64,000 bases of DNA from Luzula sylvatica (Eukaryota > Streptophyta > Magnoliopsida > Poales > Juncaceae). Position numbers and translations under genes: made by a program. Below, one piece after another: positions 25,982-41,079 of this stretch (the first letter of the stretch is position 1; the number at the start of each line of letters is the position of its first letter). The stretch spans positions 32,161,314 through 32,225,313 of the forward strand of contig OX326958.1 of assembly GCA_946800325.1 (NCBI GenBank), in the 5' to 3' direction. Below the pieces are notes generated by a model, which saw only the letters and a program-made list of their open reading frames with translations, was not told the DNA's origin and did no database searches.

Positions 25982-28930
25982 GTGTTATTAGATCATTTGT
26001 ATCGTATCTTTTGAGTACATAACTTTTCACCAAATTTCACAAACACTAAGAAAGTCTGTTTTCCGATTCAAAACAAGATTTTAACGCTTTGAGGAGCTCA
26101 AATAACGTGTTTTGAGATCATTTGTATCGTATCTTTTACTACATAACTTTTCACCAAATTTCACAAACACTAAGAAAGTCTGTTTTTCGATACAAAACAA
26201 GATTTTAACGCTTTGAGGAGTTCAAATAACGTGTTTTGAGATTATTTGTATCGTAACTTTTAACTACATAACTTTTCACCACATTTCACAAACACTAAGA
26301 AAGTTTGTTTTTCGATTCAAAACAAGATTTTAACGCTTTGTGGAGTTCAAATAACGTGTTTTGAGATCATTTGTGTCGTACCTTTTACTACATAACTTTT
26401 CACCAAATTTCACAAACACAAAGAAAGTTTGTTTTTCGATTCAAAACAAGATTTTAACGCTTTGAGGAGTTCAAATAACGTGTTTTTAGATCATTTGTAT
26501 CGTATCTTTTACTACATAACTTTTCACCAAATTTCACAAACACTAAGAAAGTTTGTTTTTCGATTCAAAACAAGATTTTAACGCTTTGTGGAGTTCAAAT
26601 AACGTGTTTTGAGATCATTTGTGTCGTACCTTTTACTACATAACTTTTCACCAAATTTCACAAACACTAAGAAAGTTTGTTTTTCGATTCAAAACAAGAT
26701 TTTAACGCTTTGAGGAGTTCAAATAACGTGTTTTTAGATCATTTGTATCGTATCTTTTACTACATAACTTTTCACCGAATTTCACAAACACTAAGAAAGT
26801 TTGTTTTTCGATTCAAAACAAGATTTTAACGCTTTGTGGAGTTCAAATAACGTGTTTTGAGATCATTTGTATCGTATCTTTTACTACATAAATTTTCACC
26901 AAATTTCACAAACACTAAGAAAGTTTGTTTTTCGATTCAAAACAAGATTTTAGCGCTTTGTGGAGTTCAAATAACGTGTTTTTAGATCATTTGTATCGTA
27001 TCTTTTAGTACATAACTTTTCACCAAATTTCACAAACACTAAGAAAGTTTGTTTTTCGATTCAAAACAAGATTTTAACGCTTTGTGGAGTTCAAATAACG
27101 TGTTTTGAGATCATTTGTGTCGTATCTTTTACTACATAACTTTTCACCAAATTTCACAAACACTAAGAAAGTTTGTTTTTCGATTCAAAACAAGATTTTA
27201 ACGCTTTGTGGAGTTCAAATAACGTGTTTTGAGATCATTTGTATCGTATCTTTTGAGTACATAACTTTTCACCAAATTTCACAAACACTAAGAAAGTCTG
27301 TTTTCCGATTCAAAACAAGATTTTAACGCTTTGAGGAGTTCAAATAACGTGTTTTTAGATCATTTGTATCGTATCTTTTACTACATAACTTTTCACCAAA
27401 TTTCACAAACACTAAGAAAGTTTGTTTTTCGATTCAAAACAAGATTTTAACGCTTTGAGGAGTTCAAATAACGTGTTATTAGATCATTTGTATCGTATCT
27501 TTTGAGTACATAACTTTTCACCAAATTTCACAAACACTAAGAAAGTCTGTTTTCCGATTCAAAACAAGATTTTAACGCTTTGAGGAGCTCAAATAACGTG
27601 TTTTGAGATCATTTGTATCGTATCTTTTACTACATAACTTTTCACCAAATTTCACAAACACTAAGAAAGTCTGTTTTTCGATACAAAACAAGATTTTAAC
27701 GCTTTGAGGAGTTCAAATAACGTGTTTTGAGATTATTTGTATCGTAACTTTTAACTACATAACTTTTCACCACATTTCACAAACACTAAGAAAGTTTGTT
27801 TTTCGATTCAAAACAAGATTTTAACGCTTTGTGGAGTTCAAATAACGTGTTTTGAGATCATTTGTGTCGTACCTTTTACTACATAACTTTTCACCAAATT
27901 TCACAAACACAAAGAAAGTTTGTTTTTCGATTCAAAACAAGATTTTAACGCTTTGAGGAGTTCAAATAACGTGTTTTTAGATCATTTGTATCGTATCTTT
28001 TACTACATAACTTTTCACCAAATTTCACAAACACTAAGAAAGTTTGTTTTTCGATTCAAAACAAGATTTTAACGCTTTGTGGAGTTCAAATAACGTGTTT
28101 TGAGATCATTTGTGTCGTACCTTTTACTACATAACTTTTCACCAAATTTCACAAACACTAAGAAAGTTTGTTTTTCGATTCAAAACAAGATTTTAACGCT
28201 TTGAGGAGTTCAAATAACGTGTTTTTAGATCATTTGTATCGTATCTTTTACTACATAACTTTTCACCGAATTTCACAAACACTAAGAAAGTTTGTTTTTC
28301 GATTCAAAACAAGATTTTAACGCTTTGTGGAGTTCAAATAACGTGTTTTGAGATCATTTGTATCGTATCTTTTACTACATAAATTTTCACCAAATTTCAC
28401 AAACACTAAGAAAGTTTGTTTTTCGATTCAAAACAAGATTTTAGCGCTTTGTGGAGTTCAAATAACGTGTTTTTAGATCATTTGTATCGTATCTTTTAGT
28501 ACATAACTTTTCACCAAATTTCACAAACACTAAGAAAGTTTGTTTTTCGATTCAAAACAAGATTTTAACGCTTTGTGGAGTTCAAATAACGTGTTTTGAG
28601 ATCATTTGTGTCGTATCTTTTACTACATAACTTTTCACCAAATTTCACAAACACTAAGAAAGTTTGTTTTTCGATTCAAAACAAGATTTTAACGCTTTGT
28701 GGAGTTCAAATAACGTGTTTTGAGATCATTTGTATCGTATCTTTTGAGTACATAACTTTTCACCAAATTTCACAAACACTAAGAAAGTCTGTTTTCCGAT
28801 TCAAAACAAGATTTTAACGCTTTGAGGAGTTCAAATAACGTGTTTTTAGATCATTTGTATCGTATCTTTTACTACATAACTTTTCACCAAATTTCACAAA
28901 CACTAAGAAAGTTTGTTTTTCGATTCAAAA
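25982..28930 (+). repeat. Tandem 12-monomer duplication (1,491-bp offset)
   Basis: The gtgttattag word at 25982/27473, tcgtaactttt at 26251/27742 and ttttgagtac at 27251/28742 are all 1,491 bp apart. The second copy is also the start of the first complete 31-mer, so this duplication sits at the boundary of that array. Confidence 0.75.
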
Positions 28931-31900
28931 CAAGATTTTAACGCTTTGTGGAGTTCAAATAACGTGTTTTGAGATCATTTGTGTCGTACCTTTTACTACA
29001 TAACTTTTCACCAAATTTCACAAACACTAAGAAAGTTTGTTTTTCGATTCAAAACAAGATTTTAACGCTTTGAGGAGTTCAAATAACGTGTTTTTAGATC
29101 ATTTGTATCGTATCTTTTACTACATAACTTTTCACCGAATTTCACAAACACTAAGAAAGTTTGTTTTTCGATTCAAAACAAGATTTTAACGCTTTGTGGA
29201 GTTCAAATAACGTGTTTTGAGATCATTTGTATCGTATCTTTTACTACATAAATTTTCACCAAATTTCACAAACACTAAGAAAGTTTGTTTTTCGATTCAA
29301 AACAAGATTTTAGCGCTTTGTGGAGTTCAAATAACGTGTTTTTAGATCATTTGTATCGTATCTTTTACTACATAACTTTTCACCAAATTTCACAAACACT
29401 AAGAAAGTTTGTTTTTCGATTCAAAACAAGATTTTAACGCTTTGTGGAGTTCAAATAACGTGTTTTGAGATCATTTGTATCGTATCTTTTGAGTACATAA
29501 CTTTTCACCAAATTTCACAAACACAAAGAAAGTCTGTTTTCCGATTCAAAACAAGATTTTAACGCTTTGAGGAGCTCAAATAACGTGTTTTGAGATCATT
29601 TGTATCGTATCTTTTACTACATAACTTTTCACCAAATTTCACAAACACTAAGAAAGTTTGTTTTTCGATACAAAACAAGATTTTAACGCTTTGTGGAGTT
29701 CAAATAACGTGTTTTGAGATCATTTGTATCGTATCTTTTACTACATAAATTTTCACCAAATTTCACAAACACTAAGAAAGTTTGTTTTTCGATTCAAAAC
29801 AAGATTTTAGCGCTTTGTGGAGTTCAAATAACGTGTTTTTAGATCATTTGTATCGTATCTTTTACTAAATAACTTTTCACCAAATTTCACATACACTAAG
29901 AAAGTTTGTTTTTCGATTCAAAACAAGATTTTAACGCTTTGTGGAGTTCAAATAACGTGTTCTGAGATCATTTGTATCGTATCTTTTACTACATAACTTT
30001 TCACCAAATTTCACAAATACTAAGAAAGTTTGTTTTTCGATTCAAAACAAGATTTTAACGCTTTGTGGAGTTCAAATAACGTGTTTTAGATCATTTGTAT
30101 CGTATCTTTTACTACATAACTTTTCACCAAATTTCACAAACACTAAGAAAGTTTGTTTTTCGATTCAAGACAATATTTTTGCGCTTTGTGGAGTTCAAAT
30201 AACTTGTTTTGAGATCATTTGTATCGTATCTTTTACTACATAACTTTTCACCAAATTTCACAAACACTAAGAAAGTTTGTTTTTCGATTCAAAACAAGAT
30301 TTTAAAGCTTTGTGGAGTTCAAATAACGTGTTCTGAGATCATTTGTATCGTATCTTTTACTACATAACTTTTCACCAAATTTCACAAACACTAAGAAAGT
30401 TTGTTTTTCGATTCAAAACAAGATTTTAACGCTTTGTGGAGTTCAAATAACGTGTTCTGAGATCATTTGTATCGTATCTTTTACTACATAAAATTTCACC
30501 AAATTTCACAAACACTAAGAAAGTTTGTTTTTCGATTCAAAACAAGATTTTAGCGCTTTGTGGAGTTCAAATAACGTGTTTTTAGATCATTTGTATCGTA
30601 TCTTTTACTACATAACTTTTCACCAAATTTCACAAACACTTAGAAAGTTTGTTTTTCGATTCAAAACAAGATTTTAACGCTTTGTGGAGTTCAAATAACG
30701 TGTTTTGAGATCATTTGTGTCGTATCTTTTACTACATAACTTTTCACCAAATTTCACAAACACTAAGAAAGTTTGTTTTTCGATTCAAAACAAGATTTTA
30801 ACGCTTTGAGGAGTTCAAATAACGTGTTTTTAGATCATTTGTATCGTATCTTTTACAACATAACTTTTCACCGAATTTCACAAACACTAAGAAAGTTTGT
30901 TTTTCGATTAAAAACAAGATTTTAACGTTTTGATGATTTCAATTAACGTGTTTTTAGATCATTTGTATCGTATCTTTTACTACATAACTTTTCACCAAAT
31001 TTCACAAACACTAAGAAAGTTTGTTTTTCGATTCAAAACAAGATTTTTGCGCTTTGTGGAGTTCAAATAACGTGTTTTGAGATCATTTGTATCGTATCTT
31101 TTACTACATAACTTTTCACCAAATTTCACAAACACTAAGAAAGTATGTTTTTCGATTCAAAACAAGATTTTAACGCTTTGTGGAGTTCAAATAACGTGTT
31201 CTGAGATCATTTGTATCGTATCTTTTACTACATAACTTTTCACCAAATTTCACAAACACTAAGAAAGTTTGTTTTTCGATTCAAAACAAGATTTTAACGC
31301 TTTGAGGAGTTCAAATAACGTGTTATTAGATCATTTGTATCGTATCTTTTGAGTACATAACTTTTCACCAAATTTCACAAACACTAAGAAAGTCTGTTTT
31401 CCGATTCAAAACAAGATTTTAACGCTTTGAGGAGCTCAAATAACGTGTTTTGAGATCATTTGTATCGTATCTTTTACTACATAACTTTTCACCAAATTTC
31501 ACAAACACTAAGAAAGTCTGTTTTTCGATACAAAACAAGATTTTAACGCTTTGAGGAGTTCAAATAACGTGTTTTGAGATTATTTGTATCGTAACTTTTA
31601 ACTACATAACTTTTCACCACATTTTACAAACACTAAGAAAGTTTGTTTTTCGATTCAAAACAAGATTTTAACGCTTTGTGGAGTTCAAATAACGTGTTTT
31701 GAGATCATTTGTGTCGTACCTTTTACTACATAACTTTTCACCAAATTTCACAAACACAAAGAAAGTTTGTTTTTTGATTCAAAACAAGATTTTAACGCTT
31801 TGAGGAGTTCAAATAACGTGTTTTTAGATCATTTGTATCGTATCTTTTACTACATAACTTTTCACCAAATTTCACAAACACTAAGAAAGTTTGTTTTTCG

Positions 31901-34900
31901 ATTCAAAACAAGATTTTAACGCTTTGTGGAGTTCAAATAACGTGTTTTGAGATCATTTGTGTCGTACCTTTTACTACATAACTTTTCACCAAATTTCACA
32001 AACACTAAGAAAGTTTGTTTTTCGATTCAAAACAAGATTTTAGCGCTTTGAGGAGTTCAAATAACGTGTTTTTAGATCATTTGTATCGTATCTTTTACTA
32101 CATAACTTTTCACCGAATTTCACAAACACTAAGAAAGTTTGTTTTTCGATTCAAAACAAGATTTTAACGCTTTGTGGAGTTCAAATAACGTGTTTTGAGA
32201 TCATTTGTATCGTATCTTTTACTACATAAATTTTCACCAAATTTCACAAACACTAAGAAAGTTTGTTTTTCGATTCAAAACAAGATTTTAGCGCTTTGTG
32301 GAGTTCAAATAACGTGTTTTTAGATCATTTGTATCGTATCTTTTAGTACATAACTTTTCACCAAATTTCACAAACACTAAGAAAGTTTGTTTTTCGATTC
32401 AAAACAAGATTTTAACGCTTTGTGGAGTTCAAATAACGTGTTTTGAGATCATTTGTGTCGTATCTTTTACTACATAACTTTTCACCAAATTTCACAAACA
32501 CTAAGAAAGTTTGTTTTTCGATTCAAAACAAGATTTTAACGCTTTGTGGAGTTCAAATAACGTGTTTTGAGATCATTTGTATCGTATCTTTTGAGTACAT
32601 AACTTTTCACCAAATTTCACAAACACTAAGAAAGTCTGTTTTCCGATTCAAAACAAGATTTTAACGCTTTGAGGAGTTCAAATAACGTGTTTTTAGATCA
32701 TTTGTATCGTATCTTTTACTACATAACTTTTCACCAAATTTCACAAACACTAAGAAAGTTTGTTTTTCGATTCAAAACAAGATTTTAACGATTTGTGGAG
32801 TTCAAATAACGTGTTTTGAGATCATTTGTGTCGTACCTTTTACTACATAACTTTTCACCAAATTTCACAAACACTAAGAAAGTTTGTTTTTCGATTCAAA
32901 ACAAGATTTTAACGCTTTGAGGAGTTCAAATAACGTGTTTTTAGATCATTTGTATCGTATCTTTTACTACATAACTTTTCACCGAATTTCACAAACACTA
33001 AGAAAGTTTGTTTTTCGATTCAAAACAAGATTTTAACGCTTTGTGGAGTTCAAATAACGTGTTTTGAGATCATTTGTATCGTATCTTTTACTACATAAAT
33101 TTTCACCAAATTTCACAAACACTAAGAAAGTTTGTTTTTCGATTCAAAACAAGATTTTAGCGCTTTGTGGAGTTCAAATAACGTGTTTTTAGATCATTTG
33201 TATCGTATCTTTTACTACATAACTTTTCACCAAATTTCACAAACACTAAGAAAGTTTGTTTTTCGATTCAAAACAAGATTTTAACGCTTTGTGGAGTTCA
33301 AATAACGTGTTTTGAGATCATTTGTATCGTATCTTTTGAGTACATAACTTTTCACCAAATTTCACAAACACTAAGAAAGTCTGTTTTCCGATTCAAAACA
33401 AGATTTTAACGCTTTGAGGAGCTCAAATAACGTGTTTTGAGATCATTTGTATCGTATCTTTTACTACATAACTTTTCACCAAATTTCACAAACACTAAGA
33501 AAGTTTGTTTTTCGATACAAAACAAGATTTTTACGCTTTGTGGAGTTCAAATAACGTGTTTTGAGATCATTTGTATCGTATCTTTTACTACATAAATTTT
33601 CACCAAATTTCACAAACACTAAGAAAGTTTGTTTTTCGATTCAAAACAAGATTTTAGCGCTTTGTGGAGTTCAAATAACGTGTTTTTAGATCATTTGTAT
33701 CGTATCTTTTACTAAATAACTTTTCACCAAATTTCACATACACTAAGAAAGTTTGTTTTTCGATTCAAAACAAGATTTTAACGCTTTGTGGAGTTCAAAT
33801 AACGTGTTCTGAGATCATTTGTATCGTATCTTTTACTACATAACTTTTCACCAAATTTCACAAATACTAAGAAAGTTTGTTTTTCGATTCAAAACAAGAT
33901 TTTAACGCTTTGTGGAGTTCAAATAACGTGTTTTAGATCATTTGTATCGTATCTTTTACTACATAACTTTTCACCAAATTTCACAAACACTAAGAAAGTT
34001 TGTTTTTCGATTCAAAACAAGATTTTTGCGCTTTGTGGAGTTCAAATAACTTGTTTTGAGATCATTTGTATCGTATCTTTTACTACATAACTTTTCACCA
34101 AATTTCACAAACACTAAGAAAGTTTGTTTTTCGATTCAAAACAAGATTTTAAAGCTTTGTGGAGTTCAAATAACGTGTTCTGAGATCATTTGTATCGTAT
34201 CTTTTACTACATAACTTTTCACCAAATTTCACAAACACTAAGAAAGTTTGTTTTTCGATTCAAAACAAGATTTTAACGCTTTGTGGAGTTCAAATAACGT
34301 GTTCTGAGATCATTTGTATGGTATCTTTTACTACATAAAATTTCACCAAATTTCACAAACACTAAGAAAGTTTGTTTTTCGATTCAAAACAAGATTTTAG
34401 CGCTTTGTGGAGTTCAAATAACGTGTTTTTAGATCATTTGTATCGTATCTTTTACTACATAACTTTTCACCAAATTTCACAAACACTTAGAAAGTTTGTT
34501 TTTCGATTCAAAACAAGATTTTAACGCTTTGTGGAGTTCAAATAACGTGTTTTGAGATCATTTGTGTCGTATCTTTTACTACATAACTTTTCACCAAATT
34601 TCACAAACACTAAGAAAGTTTGTTTTTCGATTCAAAACAAGATTTTAACGCTTTGAGGAGTTCAAATAACGTGTTTTTAGATCATTTGTATCGTATCTTT
34701 TACAACATAACTTTTCACCGAATTTCACAAACACTAAGAAAGTTTGTTTTTCGATTAAAAACAAGATTTTAACGTTTTGATGATTTCAATTAACGTGTTT
34801 TTAGATCATTTGTATCGTATCTTTTACTACATAACTTTTCACCAAATTTCACAAACACTAAGAAAGTTTGTTTTTCGATTCAAAACAAGATTTTTGCGCT

Positions 34901-37900
34901 TTGTGGAGTTCAAATAACGTGTTTTGAGATCATTTGTATCGTATCTTTTACTACATAACTTTTCACCAAATTTCACAAACACTAAGAAAGTATGTTTTTC
35001 GATTCAAAACAAGATTTTAACGCTTTGTGGAGTTCAAATAACGTGTTCTGAGATCATTTGTATCGTATCTTTTACTACATAACTTTTCACCAAATTTCAC
35101 AAACACTAAGAAAGTTTGTTTTTCGATTCAAAACAAGATTTTAACGCTTTGAGGAGTTCAAATAACGTGTTATTAGATCATTTGTATCGTATCTTTTGAG
35201 TACATAACTTTTCACCAAATTTCACAAACACTAAGAAAGTCTGTTTTCCGATTCAAAACAAGATTTTAACGCTTTGAGGAGCTCAAATAACGTGTTTTGA
35301 GATCATTTGTATCGTATCTTTTACTACATAACTTTTCACCAAATTTCACAAACACTAAGAAAGTCTGTTTTTCGATACAAAACAAGATTTTAACGCTTTG
35401 AGGAGTTCAAATAACGTGTTTTGAGATTATTTGTATCGTAACTTTTAACTACATAACTTTTCACCACATTTTACAAACACTAAGAAAGTTTGTTTTTCGA
35501 TTCAAAACAAGATTTTAACGCTTTGTGGAGTTCAAATAACGTGTTTTGAGATCATTTGTGTCGTACCTTTTACTACATAACTTTTCACCAAATTTCACAA
35601 ACACAAAGAAAGTTTGTTTTTTGATTCAAAACAAGATTTTAACGCTTTGAGGAGTTCAAATAACGTGTTTTTAGATCATTTGTATCGTATCTTTTACTAC
35701 ATAACTTTTCACCAAATTTCACAAACACTAAGAAAGTTTGTTTTTCGATTCAAAACAAGATTTTAACGCTTTGTGGAGTTCAAATAACGTGTTTTGAGAT
35801 CATTTGTGTCATACCTTTTACTACATAACTTTTCACCAAATTTCACAAACACTAAGAAAGTTTGTTTTTCGATTCAAAACAAGATTTTAGCGCTTTGAGG
35901 AGTTCAAATAACGTGTTTTTAGATCATTTGTATCGTATCTTTTACTACATAACTTTTCACCGAATTTCACAAACACTAAGAAAGTTTGTTTTTCGATTCA
36001 AAACAAGATTTTAACGCTTTGTGGAGTTCAAATAACGTGTTTTGAGATCATTTGTATCGTATCTTTTACTACATAAATTTTCACCAAATTTCACAAACAC
36101 TAAGAAAGTTTGTTTTTCGATTCAAAACAAGATTTTAGCGCTTTGTGGAGTTCAAATAACGTGTTTTTAGATCATTTGTACCGTATCTTTTAGTACATAA
36201 CTTTTCACCAAATTTCACAAACACTAAGAAAGTTTGTTTTTCGATTCAAAACAAGATTTTAACGCTTTGTGGAGTTCAAATAACGTGTTTTGAGATCATT
36301 TGTGTCGTATCTTTTACTACATAACTTTTCACCAAATTTCACAAACACTAAGAAAGTTTGTTTTTCGATTCAAAACAAGATTTTAACGCTTTGTGGAGTT
36401 CAAATAACGTGTTTTGAGATCATTTGTATCGTATCTTTTGAGTACATAACTTTTCACCAAATTTCACAAACACTAAGAAAGTCTGTTTTCCGATTCAAAA
36501 CAAGATTTTAACGCTTTGAGGAGTTCAAATAACGTGTTTTTAGATCATTTGTATCGTATCTTTTACTACATAACTTTTCACCAAATTTCACAAACACTAA
36601 GAAAGTTTGTTTTTCGATTCAAAACAAGATTTTAACGCTTTGTGGAGTTCAAATAACGTGTTTTGAGATCATTTGTGTCGTACCTTTTACTACATAACTT
36701 TTCACCAAATTTCACAAACACTAAGAAAGTTTGTTTTTCGATTCAAAACAAGATTTTAACGCTTTGAGGAGTTCAAATAACGTGTTTTTAGATCATTTGT
36801 ATCGTATCTTTTACTACATAACTTTTCACCGAATTTCACAAACACTAAGAAAGTTTGTTTTTCGATTCAAAACAAGATTTTAACGCTTTGTGGAGTTCAA
36901 ATAACGTGTTTTGAGATCATTTGTATCGTATCTTTTACTACATAAATTTTCACCAAATTTCACAAACACTAAGAAAGTTTGTTTTTCGATTCAAAACAAG
37001 ATTTTAGCGCTTTGTGGAGTTCAAATAACGTGTTTTTAGATCATTTGTATCGTATCTTTTACTACATAACTTTTCACCAAATTTCACAAACACTAAGAAA
37101 GTTTGTTTTTCGATTCAAAACAAGATTTTAACGCTTTGTGGAGTTCAAATAACGTGTTTTGAGATCATTTGTATCGTATCTTTTGAGTACATAACTTTTC
37201 ACCAAATTTCACAAACACTAAGAAAGTCTGTTTTCCGATTCAAAACAAGATTTTAACGCTTTGAGGAGCTCAAATAACGTGTTTTGAGATCATTTGTATC
37301 GTATCTTTTACTACATAACTTTTCACCAAATTTCACAAACACTAAGAAAGTTTGTTTTTCGATACAAAACAAGATTTTTACGCTTTGTGGAGTTCAAATA
37401 ACGTGTTTTGAGATCATTTGTATCGTATCTTTTACTACATAAATTTTCACCAAATTTCACAAACACTAAGAAAGTTTGTTTTTCGATTCAAAACAAGATT
37501 TTAGCGCTTTGTGGAGTTCAAATAACGTGTTTTTAGATCATTTGTATCGTATCTTTTACTAAATAACTTTTCACCAAATTTCACATACACTAAGAAAGTT
37601 TGTTTTTCGATTCAAAACAAGATTTTAACGCTTTGTGGAGTTCAAATAACGTGTTCTGAGATCATTTGTATCGTATCTTTTACTACATAACTTTTCACCA
37701 AATTTCACAAATACTAAGAAAGTTTGTTTTTCGATTCAAAACAAGATTTTAACGCTTTGTGGAGTTCAAATAACGTGTTTTAGATCATTTGTATCGTATC
37801 TTTTACTACATAACTTTTCACCAAATTTCACAAACACTAAGAAAGTTTGTTTTTCGATTCAAAACAAGATTTTTGCGCTTTGTGGAGTTCAAATAACTTG

Positions 37901-39013
37901 TTTTGAGATCATTTGTATCGTATCTTTTACTACATAACTTTTCACCAAATTTCACAAACACTAAGAAAGTTTGTTTTTCGATTCAAAACAAGATTTTAAA
38001 GCTTTGTGGAGTTCAAATAACGTGTTCTGAGATCATTTGTATCGTATCTTTTACTACATAACTTTTCACCAAATTTCACAAACACTAAGAAAGTTTGTTT
38101 TTCGATTCAAAACAAGATTTTAACGCTTTGTGGAGTTCAAATAACGTGTTCTGAGATCATTTGTATGGTATCTTTTACTACATAAAATTTCACCAAATTT
38201 CACAAACACTAAGAAAGTTTGTTTTTCGATTCAAAACAAGATTTTAGCGCTTTGTGGAGTTCAAATAACGTGTTTTTAGATCATTTGTATCGTATCTTTT
38301 ACTACATAACTTTTCACCAAATTTCACAAACACTTAGAAAGTTTGTTTTTCGATTCAAAACAAGATTTTAACGCTTTGTGGAGTTCAAATAACGTGTTTT
38401 GAGATCATTTGTGTCGTATCTTTTACTACATAACTTTTCACCAAATTTCACAAACACTAAGAAAGTTTGTTTTTCGATTCAAAACAAGATTTTAACGCTT
38501 TGAGGAGTTCAAATAACGTGTTTTTAGATCATTTGTATCGTATCTTTTACAACATAACTTTTCACCGAATTTCACAAACACTAAGAAAGTTTGTTTTTCG
38601 ATTAAAAACAAGATTTTAACGTTTTGATGATTTCAATTAACGTGTTTTTAGATCATTTGTATCGTATCTTTTACTACATAACTTTTCACCAAATTTCACA
38701 AACACTAAGAAAGTTTGTTTTTCGATTCAAAACAAGATTTTTGCGCTTTGTGGAGTTCAAATAACGTGTTTTGAGATCATTTGTATCGTATCTTTTACTA
38801 CATAACTTTTCACCAAATTTCACAAACACTAAGAAAGTATGTTTTTCGATTCAAAACAAGATTTTAACGCTTTGTGGAGTTCAAATAACGTGTTCTGAGA
38901 TCATTTGTATCGTATCTTTTACTACATAACTTTTCACCAAATTTCACAAACACTAAGAAAGTTTGTTTTTCGATTCAAAACAAGATTTTAACGCTTTGAG
39001 GAGTTCAAATAAC
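27473..39013 (+). repeat. Three tandem 31-monomer higher-order repeats (3,847 bp each)
   Basis: Units 27473-31319, 31320-35166 and 35167-39013 are set by gtgttattag at 27473, 31320, 35167 and 39014. The same offset holds for the private word attttaaagc (30299, 34146, 37993) and for tcgtaacttttaacta (27742, 31589, 35436, 39283). Units 2 and 3 share changes lacking in unit 1, such as cacattttac and gttttttgattc, so they are the closest pair. A further copy of the phase reappears at 46085 after an extra 3,224 bp. Confidence 0.85.
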
Positions 39014-41079
39014 GTGTTATTAGATCATTTGTATCGTATCTTTTGAGTACATAACTTTTCACCAAATTTCACAAACACTAAGAAAGTCTGTTTTCCGATT
39101 CAAAACAAGATTTTAACGCTTTGAGGAGCTCAAATAACGTGTTTTGAGATCATTTGTATCGTATCTTTTACTACATAACTTTTCACCAAATTTCACAAAC
39201 ACTAAGAAAGACTGTTTTTCGATACAAAACAAGATTTTAACGCTTTGAGGAGTTCAAATAACGTGTTTTGAGATTATTTGTATCGTAACTTTTAACTACA
39301 TAACTTTTCACCACATTTCACAAACACTAAGAAAGTTTGTTTTTCGATTCAAAACAAGATTTTAACGCTTTGTGGAGTTCAAATAACGTGTTTTGAGATC
39401 ATTTGTGTCGTACCTTTTACTACATAACTTTTCACCAAATTTCACAAACACAAAGAAAGTTTGATTTTCGATTCAAAACAAGATTTTAACGCTTTGAGGA
39501 GTTCAAATAACGTGTTTTTAGATCATTTGTATCGTATCTTTTACTACATAACTTTTCACCAAATTTCACAAACACTAAGAAAGTTTGTTTTTCGATTCAA
39601 AACAAGATTTTAACGCTTTGTGGAGTTCAAATAACGTGTTTTGAGATCATTTGTGTCGTACCTTTTACTACATAACTTTTCACCAAATTTCACAAACACT
39701 AAGAAAGTTTGTTTTTCGATTCAAAACAAGATTTTAACGCTTTGAGGAGTTCAAATAACGTGTTTTTAGATCATTTGTATCGTATCTTTTACTACATAAC
39801 TTTTCACCGAATTTCACAAACACTAAGAAAGTTTGTTTTTCGATTCAAAACAAGATTTTAACGCTTTGTGGAGTTCAAATAACGTGTTTTGAGATCATTT
39901 GTATCGTATCTTTTACTACATAAATTTTCACCAAATTTCACAAACACTAAGAAAGTTTGTTTTTCGATTCAAAACAAGATTTTAGCGCTATGTGGAGTTC
40001 AAATAACGTGTTTTTAGATCATTTGTATCGTATCTTTTAGTACATAACTTTTCACCAAATTTCACAAACACTAAGAAAGTTTGTTTTTCGATTCAAAACA
40101 AGATTTTAACGCTTTGTGGAGTTCAAATAACGTGTTTTGAGATCATTTGTGTCGTATCTTTTACTACATAACTTTTCACCAAATTTCACAAACACTAAGA
40201 AAGTTTGTTTTTCGATTCAAAACAAGATTTTAACGCTTTGAGGAGTTCAAATAACGTGTTTTTAGATCATTTGTATCGTATCTTTTACAACATAACTTTT
40301 CACCGAATTTCACAAACACTAAGAAAGTTTGTTTTTCGATTAAAAACAAGATTTTAACGTTTTGATGATTTCAATTAACGTGTTTTTAGATCATTTGTAT
40401 CGTATCTTTTACTACATAACTTTTCACCAAATTTCACAAACACTAAGAAAGTTTGTTTTTCGAGTCAAAACAAGATTTTTGCGCTTTGTGGAGTTCAAAT
40501 AACGTGTTTTGAGATCATTTGTATCGTATCTTTTACTACATAACTTTTCACCAAATTTCACAAACACTAAGAAAGTTTGTTTTTCGATTCAAAACAAGAT
40601 TTTAACGCTTTGTGGAGTTCAAATAACGTGTTCTGAGATCATTTGTATCGTATCTTTTACTACATAACTTTTCACCAAATTTCACAAACACTAAGAAAGT
40701 TTGTTTTTCGATTCAAAACAAGATTTTTGCGCTTTGTGGAATTCAAATAACGTGTTTTGAGATCATTTGTATCGTATCTTTTACTACATAACTTTTCACC
40801 AAATTTCACAAACACTAAGAAAGTTTGTTTTTCGATTCAAAACAAGATTTTAACGCTTTGTGGAGTTCAAATAACGTGTTTTGAGATCATTTGTATCGTA
40901 TCTTTTACTACATAACTTTTCACCAAATTTCACAAACACTAAGTAAGTTTGTTTTTCGATTCAAAACAAGATTTTTGCGCTTTGTGGAATTCAAATAACG
41001 TGTTTTGAGATCATTTGTATCGTATCTTTTACTACATAACTTTTCACCAAATTTCACAAACACTAAGAAAGTTTGTTTT

